From assembly GCF_020010905.1 (NCBI RefSeq), contig NZ_JAGJBY010000001.1, positions 4,236,001 to 4,300,000 of the forward strand: a stretch of DNA of 64,000 nucleotides. The letters run 5' to 3'. The notes beneath the pieces are model-generated. The model made no database searches, was not told where the DNA came from, and was given only the letters and a program-made list of their open reading frames with translations. Shown piece by piece: positions 8,287 to 17,426 of this stretch (position 1 is the first letter of the stretch; each line of letters begins with the position of its first letter). The translations under genes and the position numbers were made by a program. The DNA is from Streptomyces acidiscabies. Lineage in GTDB: Bacteria; Actinomycetota; Actinomycetes; Streptomycetales; Streptomycetaceae.

Positions 8287-8878
8287 GTGAGGCGGACAGC
8301 CGCAGTCGTGGGCGTGTCCCTTGCCGCCGTGGCGGTGACCGCGACTCCTGCCGTGGGCGGCGACTGGTGGGGGTCGGTCCAGTGCGGCCAGAGCGAACCG
8401 CCCAAGAAGAGGCGAGAGGCTACCGGTCCGGACGGAACGGCCGACGGACGTGGTGCGGACGTCGTACGACGGCGGGATGGGCAGCAGCAGGACGGCGGGG
8501 CCTCGCAGCCGTCCCCGGCGCAGCTCGCTCAAGTCGCGCGTGAGCAGCTCCGGTTGCCGTCGCCGCGGATCGAGGCGAGTCCGGTGGTTGAGCAGTTGGT
8601 GCAGCTGCCGACCTGGTTGTGGCTGGACCGGCAGGTGTTGGCGACGCTGTCGGTTCAGGGGTGTCGGTGACGGCAGTGGCGAGGCCGATCTCGGTCGTGT
8701 GGAATCTGGGCGACGGCGACACGGTGACGTGCGGCGGCCCTTGGACGCCGTACGACGCGAGCGTGGACCCGAAGAGTCCGCCCCCAGACTGCGGTTACAC
8801 GTACCGTACGTCGGCCGGGTGAGGCGTACGCGGTGTCCGCGACGGTGACCTGGTCCGGTGCCGGCCCGGCCGCGTGAT
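8287..8878 (+). pseudogene. decayed secreted hypothetical protein
   Basis: A GTG at 8287 opens a clear signal peptide ('RRTAAVVGVSLAAVAVTATPAVGGDWW'). The middle region holds 'QLRLPSPRIEASPVVEQLVQLPTWLWL', typical of a family of Streptomyces secreted proteins often mislabelled ATP/GTP-binding. The frame then breaks near 8640-8665. The remainder appears in a second frame ('VTAVARPISVVWNLGDGDTV', 'DCGYTYRTS') to about 8820, and in a third ('EAYAVSATVTWSGAGPAA') to TGA 8878. The middle part is also much shorter than in the full-length relatives I know. At least two frameshifts and a deletion make this non-functional. Confidence 0.7.
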
Positions 8879-9000
8879 CCTCTCCGGCATCGCCTCCGTC
8901 GACTCCTCATCGGCCTGCGCCGCCGCACCCCTGGCTGACGCGGGCCTGCACGACCAACACGGCCCTGACGAATGAAGGAACGTCCCGTTAGCTGGGCTCT

Positions 9001-9033
9001 AAGCTTCTACGGCTTGACGATCTGTAGAAGCTT
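9001..9033 (-). terminator. hairpin after the immunity gene
   Basis: AAGCTTCTAC (9001-9010) and GTAGAAGCTT (9024-9033) form a perfect 10-bp stem with a 13-nt loop, 43 bp beyond the stop of the minus-strand immunity gene. There is no U-run, as is common for Streptomyces terminators. The A/T-rich arms stand out against the local base composition. Confidence 0.55.
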
Positions 9034-9075
9034 CAGAGTCGTTCACCGACGTCATGGCGCCATTGCGCCGGGCGC

Positions 9076-9606
9076 CTACATCTCTCGGGCCGGGCGGAAC
9101 TCGTGCTGGGGCTGGGGGAACTGGCTCCAGAGGACCTCGGAGGTGATGTCTCCGTCCAGGGCGGAGGCGAGGAAGCGGGTGACGGTCATGTCGTAGCGCT
9201 CCCAGTCGGAGTCGCCGTTGATGAGGATGGGGCGGCTGTCGGGGTCGTCGCCGGGCTGGACGAGCCAGTAGAGGTACTCCCCGTTGTCGGTGGTCGCCCA
9301 GCAGACGAGGCGGTTGCCGTCGGGTTCCATCTCGGCGGGCTTGTCGTCGTACTGCCACAGGGAGGCGTTGGCCTCCTCCCGCTCCGCGGAGATCTTGAGC
9401 TGGTCGTAGACGTCGTTGGGGCAGCCGGGTTCGAGGAGCAGCAGGTAGTTGTCGATGGCTCCTCCGCCGTAGGCGGCGATGAGTTCTTTGTAGTCCGCGG
9501 GCAGCGTGGTGCGCAGGGTGGTTTCGGCGGTGTCCCAGGCGAGGGTCCGGCCGTCGGTGGAGGGGAGGGGGAGTAGTTCGGTGAGGCGGGTCAGGTCGGG
9601 GGTCAT
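9076..9606 (-). CDS. SMI1/KNR4 (SUKH)-family immunity protein
   Basis: 176 residues, cytoplasmic, no signal peptide. The pattern 'LPADYKELIAAYGGGAIDNYLLLLEPG', followed by a later 'CWATTDNGEYLYWLVQPGDDPDSRPILI', is typical of SUKH-fold proteins, which neutralise nuclease toxins by direct binding. The gene starts 19 bp after the toxin stop on the same strand, the standard toxin-immunity arrangement, so its partner is most likely the nuclease tip of the protein encoded at 9626-14317. Family assignment is by motif reading; partner assignment is by context. Confidence 0.82.
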   Translation of the reverse strand: MTPDLTRLTELLPLPSTDGRTLAWDTAETTLRTTLPADYKELIAAYGGGAIDNYLLLLEPGCPNDVYDQLKISAEREEANASLWQYDDKPAEMEPDGNRLVCWATTDNGEYLYWLVQPGDDPDSRPILINGDSDWERYDMTVTRFLASALDGDITSEVLWSQFPQPQHEFRPAREM

Positions 9607-9625
9607 CGGGGGAGGGGTCCTTTCT

Positions 9626-12600
9626 TCACCGTTTCCGGTTCCAGATCGTGAAGATGTTGGTTCCGTCGGCGTTGCTGCCGTGCGGGTGCATCTGGAAGCC
9701 GTTGCTGCCGTGGGCCTCGATGGTCACGCCGAGGGGGATCTTCGCATGGTGGTCGGCGTAGATCGGAGTCACGCTGTACTGGATGATCTCGTTGTCGTTC
9801 TTCACGGCGTTGCGGATCTGGAGTTCGACCTGCCGCATGACGGGTGAGTTGGCGTAGCTGTGCATGGTGACGAAGTTCCGCGGGTCCTTGTTGGAGCCAC
9901 CGATCATCGCGGCGAGCAGGTGCGCGCGGTTGTATCCCTGCCCTGAGGCCCATCCGGCGGGGTCCACGCTGGGGTTGGTCTTCCCGCCGAGCATGTCGCC
10001 GGTGATGGTGGCGTGCATGGACGTGGCCCGGTTGTGGGGGCCGAGCGCGCCGTACTGGACCCGGTCGCCCCAGGTGACGTCGTTCTCGTCGCACGGGGTG
10101 AGGCCCAGGGGGTCGCTGAGGGAGTGGGGGTTGTCGACGTAGGCCAGGGGGTTGGGGGAGGGGAGCAGGCCCAGGGGGTCCGGCGTGAGGTAGCGGGCGG
10201 ATTCCGGGTCGTAGTGGCGGTGGTAGTTGTAGTGCAGTCCGGTTTCGGGGTCGTAGTACTGGCCCGGGAATCGCAGGGGGGTGTAGGCGCTGGCGTCCTT
10301 GTTCCAGGTGGTGGTGCCCCAGAGCGTGGCCCGGGTGCGCCAGGCGACGGTGCCGGTCTCGTCGACCAGTTCGGTCAGCGTTCCGATCTGATCGGTGACG
10401 ATCGCGAAGAACCGCTGGTCGATGACGTCTTGGGGTGCGTGGACGAGCGCTTTGGTCTCGGTCTGGGTGATCGGGGTGCGACCGTCGTGGTCCCAGGTGA
10501 GGGTGAGCTGTTCGGGGGCGTCGGGTGTGCTGGTGGTCTGTTCGCAGAGGGTGGCGCCGTCCCAGGTGAAGGAGGTGCGTTCGAGGACGGTCGTGCCGTC
10601 GTCGGCCATGCGGAGTTTCGCGGTCCGTCGGCCGAGTGCGTCGTAGGTGTAGTGCCAGAGGGTGCCGTCGGGGGTGGTGACGGCGACGAGCTGGTCCTCG
10701 GCGTTCCACTCGTAGCGCCAGGTGTCGGGTTTCCGGGACAGGCGGGTCTTCTGGCGCAGGACGATCCGTCCCAGTGCGTCGTGCTCGTAGCGGACGTGGC
10801 CGGCGCGGGTGATGCGGGTTCCGTCGTAGGCACGTGGGCCGGTCGCGTCCTGCCCGGGGTGTCGGGTCGGCCAGGCTGCGGTGGTCTGGTTGCCCGTCGC
10901 GTCGTAGTTGTAGCTCTCGTTCCAGTGTGTGCCGTGGACGGCGGTGACGCGTCCGGCCGGGTCCAGGTCGAACTGCCGGAGACCGGTGTGCAGGTCCTCG
11001 GCACTGGTGAGGTGGCCGTCCGCGCGATGTGTGTACGTCCTGCGCTGGACCAGTCGTCGGTCGCTGCCGGCGGTGACGGTCTGGCCGGTGAGCAGGCCCG
11101 AGACGCCGTAGCTGCTCGTCACGGTCGTGAACTGGCCGATGTCGCGGACGAGTTCGCGTCCCGCCGGGTCGTGGGTGAAGCCGACAGTCCGTCCGGACAC
11201 CGTCATGCGGACCGGGTTGACGGTGTCATGCTCCCAGGCGGTGACCGCTCCTGACGGGGTGGTTCGTGTCCGGCGTCGGCCGGTGCTGTCGTAGGTCAGG
11301 TGCAGTTCGGCGCCGTCCACGGTCTGGGTGGTCGGGCGGCCGACGGTGTCGTAGGCGAACTCCAGGACGGTGTCCTGGGTGGTGGCGCGGGTGAGACGTG
11401 AGGCGGCGTCGTACGCGTAGGAGGTACGGATGCCGGGTGCAGTCTTGCCGGTCAGGCGACCGGCCTCGTCGAAGGTGTACGTGAGGGTCTCGCCCGCCGC
11501 GTTCGTACGGGTCGTGGGCCGACCTGCCGCGTCGTAGGCGCAGCGGCTGGTGCGGCCGTCGAAGTCGGTCTCGGCGATCAGGTGGCCGACCGCGTCGTAG
11601 ACGTAACTCCACGTCTGTCCGAGGGAGTTGGTGACCTGAGTGAGGCGCTGTTCTGTGTCGTGGTGAAAGCGGTGCCCGGTGCCGTCCGGAGCAGTCCGTG
11701 ACAGCGGCAGGTCGAAGGGACCGTAGGAGAAGAGGGTGCAGGCGCCGAGGGGGTCGCGGTGGCTGGTGCGGTTGCCTTCGCCGTCCCAGGCCCATTGCTC
11801 GGTGCTCCCGTCGGCGGTGGTGCGCTGGACCAGGCGCCCTTCGTCGTCCCAGACCAGCGTGGTGGCGTGGCCGAGTGGGTCGGTGAGTTCGACGGCGCGT
11901 CCCAAGGCGTCGTACCGGGCGGTGGTCGTCGACTGCCGGGGATCGCGGATCTCGGTGGGCAGACCTGCTGGATTCCTTTGTACGGTCGTCGTCGCGCCGA
12001 GTGGGTCGGTCACCTGCGTCACGGCGCCTGCCGCGTCGTGGGTGAACGTGTGGGTCGCCCCGTCCGCGTTGATGAGGGCGGTGCGGTTTCCGCGGGAGTC
12101 GAAGCGCTGGAGGACACGTGCGCCGTCGGGGCCGGTCAGTTCCACCGGCAGGTGCAGATCGTTGTACGCGATGCGGGTTCCTGCCCCGCCGGGCTCGGTG
12201 ACGTGGGTCAGATCCCCGCCGGTCCATTCCCAGCGAGTGGTGCGGCCCAGGGGATCGGTACGGGTGAGGAGGTGGTCGCGGTTGTCCCAGGTCTGGGTGG
12301 TGGTGTTGCCGAGGGGGTCGGTGATCGCGATGATCTGGCCGTGCGGGTTGGCGAGGTAGCGGGTGGTGCGGCCGAGGGAGTCGGTGTAGGTGGCGGTGGT
12401 GACGCCGCTGTTGTCCGGACCTGTGTACGCGATGGTCGAGTTGAGGATGCCGTCGGTGCCCCGGGTGGCGGTCACCCGGCCCTGTACGTCGTACTCGTAG
12501 GCGAACGTCGTGCCGTTGGAGTCGCACCAGCCGGTGATCCGGTGTTCGCCGTCGTAGGTCAGGTGCAGCGGGGCGTCGACGGCGTTGCGGACCTCGGTGA

Positions 12601-14317
12601 GGTCGGCGCTGGTCTCGTCGTAGGCGAACGTGCGCAGAGCGGTGGGAGAGTCCTCGGTGAGGGCGTGCAGGGCGGTTATTCGGATCTGATCGGCCGTGGT
12701 GGCGGTGGTGATCCGGAGGCGGTAGCCGCCGGTGTGGGTGACGGCGAGCGGGGCGTCGTTCTCGCCTCGCTCGACGGCGATGACGTTGTGGTTGCGGTCC
12801 TCGATCGCTGCCAGCCACCAGATGTCCGAGTCCGTGGTGGCGGGTTCGAAGTGACGGGTCAGACCGGTGAAAGGATTCTCCACGGACAGGATGTACGAGG
12901 TGCCGTGCGTGACGTAGGTCAGGGGCAGGGGTGTGCCGACGACGGGGAGGACCCGGTCGCCGGGGAGATCCGGGCGGCGGGGATAGACCAGGACCGAGCC
13001 GTCCTCCCGGTACCACCAGATCCTGCCCGACGTCTTGTTGTCGACCAGCCGTTCGTCCAGGGTGGACGCCCACGAGGGGCCGAAGAAGCGTCCCGCCCGG
13101 TAGTCGCTGAGGTGGGTGCGGCGCAGGGTCAGCGGAAGGACACCCGGCAGGTCCGCATCGGTCTGCGTGAGCATCATCTGGCCGCTGGCCATGTCGATCG
13201 GATCGCCGCACCATTCCCTGTTGTCGAGAGCGTGGGACTGGCGGGAGAGCTTCACCTGGTCGATCTTCAGACCGTCGTCACTCTTGCGGCCGGAGGCGGG
13301 AATGCCCCCGTGCCCCTCCGAGCCATCCCCCTTGCCGTTGTGCTTGCCGACATCGACGCTCCTCGCCCGGTCGGCGACGCCGAGGTCGGTGTTCTTGTGC
13401 AGCCGCGAAGCCGCACGCGTGCGCTCCGGGATCGTCTCCGTGATGTGCTTGGCGACCTTGTCGAGGGCCTTCTCCGTACCCTTCAACCCGCCGTGCAGCA
13501 CACTGTCGAACGCCTGCGTGAACGGGTCCCGGCCCTTGCTCCGCCCGAACGCACCCCTGGCCCGCCCCAGCGGCGAGGACGCCGCCACCCGCAACTCCCC
13601 ACCGTGCCACGCGACTTTCCCCGCACCGCCCTCGAACTCGGTGTGATCGATCCGGGTGACCTTCTCCGCACCGCCTCCGCCACTGCCGCCTCCGGCCGAG
13701 GCGATCTGCATACCGCCGTGCCCGCCGGCGCTGTCCGGCATCGAGAACGCGCCCTCCGCCAGATCGAGCACCATGTCCTCGACCATCGCCTCCAGCTTCG
13801 CGTTGACCGGCTCCGTCACCTTCGCGATCACCTCGTCGACGATCCGGTCCACCGCCTCGTCGACGATCCGCTTGACCACCTGCCGCATCGCCGCGATCTC
13901 CGCCGCGCCCAGCACCGCCGACAGACCCCCCGTCACCCACGCCAGCCCGATGGACAGGCCCACCGACCCCGCCATGATCGCGAGTTCGGCCTCCGCCTTC
14001 GTCTTCATCCCGAAGACAATGTCCGCCAGGACATCGCACGCGTCCGCGAACAGCCGCGCCAGCTCGGGGAGTTTCTCCAGATGACCGGCCTTCACCTGGC
14101 CCCAGTGCCGCTCCATCGCGTCCACGGCCCAGCCCTCGGACGACGACAGGATCCGCGCGAACGCCAGATGCGCGTCCGCGCCATGCCCCTCGAAGTTCTC
14201 CGCGAACTCCCGCATCGCCGTGGCCATCTCGCGGTAATCGTCCTCATCCACGTTCGGGAACTTGATCCCGATGAAGTCCAGAACCTCATCCAGCCAACCC
14301 GGAATCGTGTAACCCAT
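9626..14317 (-). CDS. RHS-repeat polymorphic toxin with C-terminal nuclease
   Basis: 1563 residues. The N-terminal 110 residues ('VLDFIGIKFPNVDEDDYREM', later 'GHGADAHLAFARIL') resemble the WXG100-like helical domain of actinobacterial ESX/type VII effectors, and a hydrophobic stretch (about 120-160) follows. A DUF6531-like segment ('CGDPIDMASGQMMLTQTD') opens the RHS shell, with many YD repeats ('YDALGRxxxxTDPLG', 'YAYDAASRLTR') from about 480 to 1350. The shell closes with the RHS core 'HYDPESARYLTPDPLGL' near 1375. The last ~155 residues are the toxin: 'GYNRAHLLAAMIGGSNKDPRNF' fits the DNA/RNA non-specific endonuclease (His-Asn-type) site. A SUKH immunity gene lies immediately downstream. 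Likely role: contact-dependent killing of competitors after export. No signal peptide is seen, which fits type VII export. Confidence 0.9.
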   Translation of the reverse strand: MGYTIPGWLDEVLDFIGIKFPNVDEDDYREMATAMREFAENFEGHGADAHLAFARILSSSEGWAVDAMERHWGQVKAGHLEKLPELARLFADACDVLADIVFGMKTKAEAELAIMAGSVGLSIGLAWVTGGLSAVLGAAEIAAMRQVVKRIVDEAVDRIVDEVIAKVTEPVNAKLEAMVEDMVLDLAEGAFSMPDSAGGHGGMQIASAGGGSGGGGAEKVTRIDHTEFEGGAGKVAWHGGELRVAASSPLGRARGAFGRSKGRDPFTQAFDSVLHGGLKGTEKALDKVAKHITETIPERTRAASRLHKNTDLGVADRARSVDVGKHNGKGDGSEGHGGIPASGRKSDDGLKIDQVKLSRQSHALDNREWCGDPIDMASGQMMLTQTDADLPGVLPLTLRRTHLSDYRAGRFFGPSWASTLDERLVDNKTSGRIWWYREDGSVLVYPRRPDLPGDRVLPVVGTPLPLTYVTHGTSYILSVENPFTGLTRHFEPATTDSDIWWLAAIEDRNHNVIAVERGENDAPLAVTHTGGYRLRITTATTADQIRITALHALTEDSPTALRTFAYDETSADLTEVRNAVDAPLHLTYDGEHRITGWCDSNGTTFAYEYDVQGRVTATRGTDGILNSTIAYTGPDNSGVTTATYTDSLGRTTRYLANPHGQIIAITDPLGNTTTQTWDNRDHLLTRTDPLGRTTRWEWTGGDLTHVTEPGGAGTRIAYNDLHLPVELTGPDGARVLQRFDSRGNRTALINADGATHTFTHDAAGAVTQVTDPLGATTTVQRNPAGLPTEIRDPRQSTTTARYDALGRAVELTDPLGHATTLVWDDEGRLVQRTTADGSTEQWAWDGEGNRTSHRDPLGACTLFSYGPFDLPLSRTAPDGTGHRFHHDTEQRLTQVTNSLGQTWSYVYDAVGHLIAETDFDGRTSRCAYDAAGRPTTRTNAAGETLTYTFDEAGRLTGKTAPGIRTSYAYDAASRLTRATTQDTVLEFAYDTVGRPTTQTVDGAELHLTYDSTGRRRTRTTPSGAVTAWEHDTVNPVRMTVSGRTVGFTHDPAGRELVRDIGQFTTVTSSYGVSGLLTGQTVTAGSDRRLVQRRTYTHRADGHLTSAEDLHTGLRQFDLDPAGRVTAVHGTHWNESYNYDATGNQTTAAWPTRHPGQDATGPRAYDGTRITRAGHVRYEHDALGRIVLRQKTRLSRKPDTWRYEWNAEDQLVAVTTPDGTLWHYTYDALGRRTAKLRMADDGTTVLERTSFTWDGATLCEQTTSTPDAPEQLTLTWDHDGRTPITQTETKALVHAPQDVIDQRFFAIVTDQIGTLTELVDETGTVAWRTRATLWGTTTWNKDASAYTPLRFPGQYYDPETGLHYNYHRHYDPESARYLTPDPLGLLPSPNPLAYVDNPHSLSDPLGLTPCDENDVTWGDRVQYGALGPHNRATSMHATITGDMLGGKTNPSVDPAGWASGQGYNRAHLLAAMIGGSNKDPRNFVTMHSYANSPVMRQVELQIRNAVKNDNEIIQYSVTPIYADHHAKIPLGVTIEAHGSNGFQMHPHGSNADGTNIFTIWNRKR

Positions 14318-14953
14318 CCCCGTGAGCCCTTCTTGCCGCCCTGCGTTCGCTTGTTCGGATCTCGTTCAAGCGTTGCGGTCGAGAACCCTAGTAGGCGAGG
14401 ACGCCACCCGCACAAGCAGACGAAGAGCATCTGGTTCAAGCGACGGGCTATCCCGGTATCGAAGAGGCAAGAACGCGAGGAGAGACTTCAGGAGGGCCGG
14501 TTACACCCGTGCTCCTCGCGTCATCCGCCCCAGGAGCCGCTGTCCGTCCAAGGAAGGCGCCGTCGCCTACGCCTGGAACTAATCGCCGAGGGCCACGGGC
14601 TGGAGAAGGCAGCTCTGGATCACGGTCGTCGAAGGACGGGTACCAGGTGTCGTCCCTGGCGAAGCCGTTGGTACAGGCCGCGTCGTCGAGGGGGGGCCGT
14701 GGGGGGTCGGGACCGGCGGCATGTCAGCGCTTGCCACCGCAGGCAATGGGATCACCGACGCCACGGCTCCGATGGGCGACGGCTCCGGCCCGGCATCCTC
14801 CCGGCCCAGCCGAGGGACAAGCCGACCGAGCAGGCCGACGACGTCGCCATCGATGACGACACCGCGGGGAGAGCCCCCCTCGCGTTCTGAACTCCGGTGC
14901 CACGGAGAAGCCCGGGCGTCCGCTCCCCGGAAGAGGCGGGCGCCCGGGCGTCG
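14318..14953. other. 636-bp gap without a confident gene
   Basis: The gap must hold the promoter of the RHS toxin gene (minus). On the minus strand, 14579-14890 reads as a proline-rich frame with 'ASVIPLPAVASADMPPVPT' and, in another frame, 'DDAACTNGFARDDTWYPSFDD'. This looks like the debris of a secreted-protein gene, but no intact start or family is visible. Confidence 0.45.
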
Positions 14954-16045
14954 TCAGGCCCGGGTCTCCGGGTCCAGGGCCGGGGGCCTGGTGCAGTCGA
15001 TGACCCGGTCCAGCCAGGCCGGGCCCTTCAGGTAGATGTTGCTGATCCATGCCTTGTAGTCCGGCAGGTAGGACCAGACGTCGTTGGTGACGCCCTCGGC
15101 GGTGATCGACTGGGCGTGCTTCTGGCAGCCGATCCTGACCTGGGTGGGGCCGCTGAAGGTGCTCTTCACGTCTGACGTGGTGTTGGGGTGCGAGTGCGTG
15201 TTCACCCCGGTGCCCCACGTGCTGAACATGCCGTCGGCGCCCGCGCTGGTGCCCCCGCCCGTACCGGTGTCGGGGTCCAGGGCCGGCGGCCTGGTGCAGT
15301 CCATCACGCCGTCCAGCCAGGCCGGGCCCTTGAGGTAGATGTTGCTGATCCAGGCGCCGTAGTCGGGCAGGTAGGACCACGCGTCGTTGGTGACGCCCTC
15401 GGCGGTGACGGACTGGGCGTGCTTCTGGCAGCCGATCTTCACCTGGGTGGGGCCGCTGAAGGTGTTCTTCACGTCCGAGGTGGTGTTGGGGTGCGCGTGA
15501 GTGTTCACGTCGGTGCCCCAGGTGCTGTTGGAGCCCGTCGAGGTGCCGCCCCCGCAGTCCGGTACGCCGTCCAGCCAGGCCGCGCCCTTGACGAAGATGT
15601 TGCTCACCCAGCCGCCCACGTCGGGCAGGTGCGACCAGGCGTCGTTGGTGATGCCCTCCGCCGTCACCGGCTCCGCGTGCTTCTGGCAGTCGATGTGGAT
15701 CGCGGTGGGCGCGGAGAACGTGGTGACCAGCGAGCCGGAACGGGACGGCGTGGAGCGTACGTTGACGCTGGTGCCCCAGGTCGAGTGCTCCCCGGAGCCC
15801 GTGGAGCCGCCGCAGTCGGGGACGCCGTCCAGCCAGTAGCCGCCCTTGACGTAGATGTTGCTGATCCAGCCGCCCAGGTCGGGCAGGTGCGACCACGCGT
15901 CGTTGGTGATGCCCTCGGCGGTGACCGACTCGGCGTGCTTCTGGCAGTCGATATTGACGGCCGTCGGCCCGGGGAAGGTGGTGACCACCGAGGCCGAACG
16001 CGCCGCTGCGGAGCGTACGTTGATCCCGGTGCCCCACGTCATGTG
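14954..16045 (-). repeat. four tandem SH3-like coding repeats
   Basis: Units of about 245-290 bp, nearest neighbours being most alike. The copies ending near 14960 and 15290 share long identical stretches, including CTTCTGGCAGCCGAT. The two upstream copies (15540-16040) form a second related pair and use CTTCTGGCAGTCGAT. The pattern suggests stepwise doubling of one module within the NlpC/P60 gene. Confidence 0.75.
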
Positions 16046-17263
16046 GTTGCCCGAGCCCATGCCGCCCATGAACCGCAGCCCGCCCGCGTAGTCGGTCATG
16101 TCATGGCTGTTGAGGTCGGAGACCATCACATGGGTGTCGGACTCGCGCGCCTCGACGATCTTCCCCGCGCCCAGGTAGATGGCCACGTGGTGCACCGACC
16201 GCTTGCCGAAGAACACCAGGTCACCGGGGCTGAGTGCCGAGGTGTCGGTGCCCAGCCGCTGTCCCGGCAGGCTGAAGATGCCGGCGGCCGTGGTGTTGCC
16301 CATGACGTCGTACCCGGTCGCCTGCGACCAGGCCCACCGCACCAGCCCGGAGCAGTCGAAGCCCTTGCGGTACGGGTCGTTCTTGCTGCGCACGGGGTCC
16401 GTCTGGTCGACGAAGCCGTACGAGGCACCGGGCGAGCCGCCGTGCCCGCCGCCCCAGCTGTACCAGGTGCCCGCCGCGACCTGCGAACAGGCGGCGTCGA
16501 TCGCCCGGTTCGCGGCCGGCGAGACCGCCGTACCGTGCGCCGCACACCCCCAGGTGTTCTGCCCGTCCGGCGCGCCGTACTGCCACGGCCAGTAGATGTG
16601 CCCCATCTCGCAGGGGATGTAGGCGTTCCGCGACAGGTCGACGGGGTAGCGGCACTGCGTGTCGAGGTGGTCGAGGAAGCCGTCGGGGTAGGCCCACTGG
16701 TGCCATTCGCCGTGGACGATTCCGTACGACAGGTTCTTGGCGTACTGGTCCCAGATGATGTCGCCGACGGGGGAGGTGTAGGTGAGCCACTCGCTCAGGC
16801 TCCACGGCCCGTCGGCCCGGACGTGCAGCAGGAGCGCGCTGTCCGTGCGCTCGATGGAGAACACGATGGTGCGGCCCGCGCCCTCGGAGTGGCCCGGGAG
16901 CGACACCAGCCGGAACCCCGTGGTGTACACGTCGGTCGCCTGGACCGGGTTCGAGGTGCCGAGGTACGAGAGCATGCACTTGGCGCCGGGCTTGAGCGGA
17001 CCCGTGCAGTCGGTGTCGAACGCGAAGTACTGGGCGAACCGCCACTCGGCCATCGCGGCGACCTGCCAGGCCGCGGGTTCGGCGGAGCCCTTGTCGACGG
17101 AGGCCAGGGTGTACGTCAGCTCGTGCGCGTCGTCCGCGCGGGCGGCGGTGGTGCCGGTGAACAGCAGGGTGCCGATCGTCAGGATCAGACCGGCGGCGAC
17201 GGTCAGGGCGCGCTGCCACATAGAGTGCGGGCGTCCCGGAGCCCGTGCGACATGTCGGGTCAT
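14954..17263 (-). CDS. secreted NlpC/P60 peptidase with four C-terminal repeats
   Basis: 769 residues from ATG 17263, chosen because AAGGA lies 8 nt upstream; a TTG 18 bp earlier is also in frame. A signal peptide ('ALTVAAGLILTIGTLLFTGT') is followed by an unassigned domain (about 45-260). The NlpC/P60 catalytic domain comes next: Cys in 'KGFDCSGLVRWAW', His in 'SVHHVAIYLG', and a distal polar residue near 'DTHVMVSD'. The family cleaves cell-wall peptides, usually at gamma-D-glutamyl bonds. The C-terminal half is four repeats of about 80 residues ('TWGTxVNxxSxPxxxxxV', 'DCQKHAExVTAEGxTNDAW', 'WISNIYxKGxxWLDGVxDC'), likely SH3-like wall-binding modules. The protein probably remodels, or attacks, peptidoglycan outside the cell. 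Confidence 0.87.
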   Translation of the reverse strand: MTRHVARAPGRPHSMWQRALTVAAGLILTIGTLLFTGTTAARADDAHELTYTLASVDKGSAEPAAWQVAAMAEWRFAQYFAFDTDCTGPLKPGAKCMLSYLGTSNPVQATDVYTTGFRLVSLPGHSEGAGRTIVFSIERTDSALLLHVRADGPWSLSEWLTYTSPVGDIIWDQYAKNLSYGIVHGEWHQWAYPDGFLDHLDTQCRYPVDLSRNAYIPCEMGHIYWPWQYGAPDGQNTWGCAAHGTAVSPAANRAIDAACSQVAAGTWYSWGGGHGGSPGASYGFVDQTDPVRSKNDPYRKGFDCSGLVRWAWSQATGYDVMGNTTAAGIFSLPGQRLGTDTSALSPGDLVFFGKRSVHHVAIYLGAGKIVEARESDTHVMVSDLNSHDMTDYAGGLRFMGGMGSGNHMTWGTGINVRSAAARSASVVTTFPGPTAVNIDCQKHAESVTAEGITNDAWSHLPDLGGWISNIYVKGGYWLDGVPDCGGSTGSGEHSTWGTSVNVRSTPSRSGSLVTTFSAPTAIHIDCQKHAEPVTAEGITNDAWSHLPDVGGWVSNIFVKGAAWLDGVPDCGGGTSTGSNSTWGTDVNTHAHPNTTSDVKNTFSGPTQVKIGCQKHAQSVTAEGVTNDAWSYLPDYGAWISNIYLKGPAWLDGVMDCTRPPALDPDTGTGGGTSAGADGMFSTWGTGVNTHSHPNTTSDVKSTFSGPTQVRIGCQKHAQSITAEGVTNDVWSYLPDYKAWISNIYLKGPAWLDRVIDCTRPPALDPETRA

Positions 17264-17426
17264 CTTCAATTCCTTGGTCAAGAGGATGCACGCCTCCGGT
17301 GGCTGAAAGCCGACCCCCGGTCGGCCGGAAACGTGCGCACGGGATCATAACGTTGTCAGCCCACGGTCAAAGTGGACCGTGGGCGAACTTTTCCGGATGA
17401 TCCCCCCTGATCGACCGATGCTCCCC

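Noticed and set aside
14579..14764. 61-codon minus-strand frame with 'PLPAVASAD'
   Set aside because: It looks signal-like but is proline-rich with no ribosome site and no continuing domain; treated as possible debris.
11759..14890. Very long plus-strand open frame opposite the RHS toxin gene
   Set aside because: GC-rich codons in the real minus-strand gene leave the complementary frame free of stops. The translation is low-complexity Gly/Arg/Val without any domain, while the minus frame shows clear RHS repeats.
14954..16045. CRISPR-like or non-coding tandem repeat
   Set aside because: Units are about 250 bp, diverged, in frame and encode a repeated protein module.
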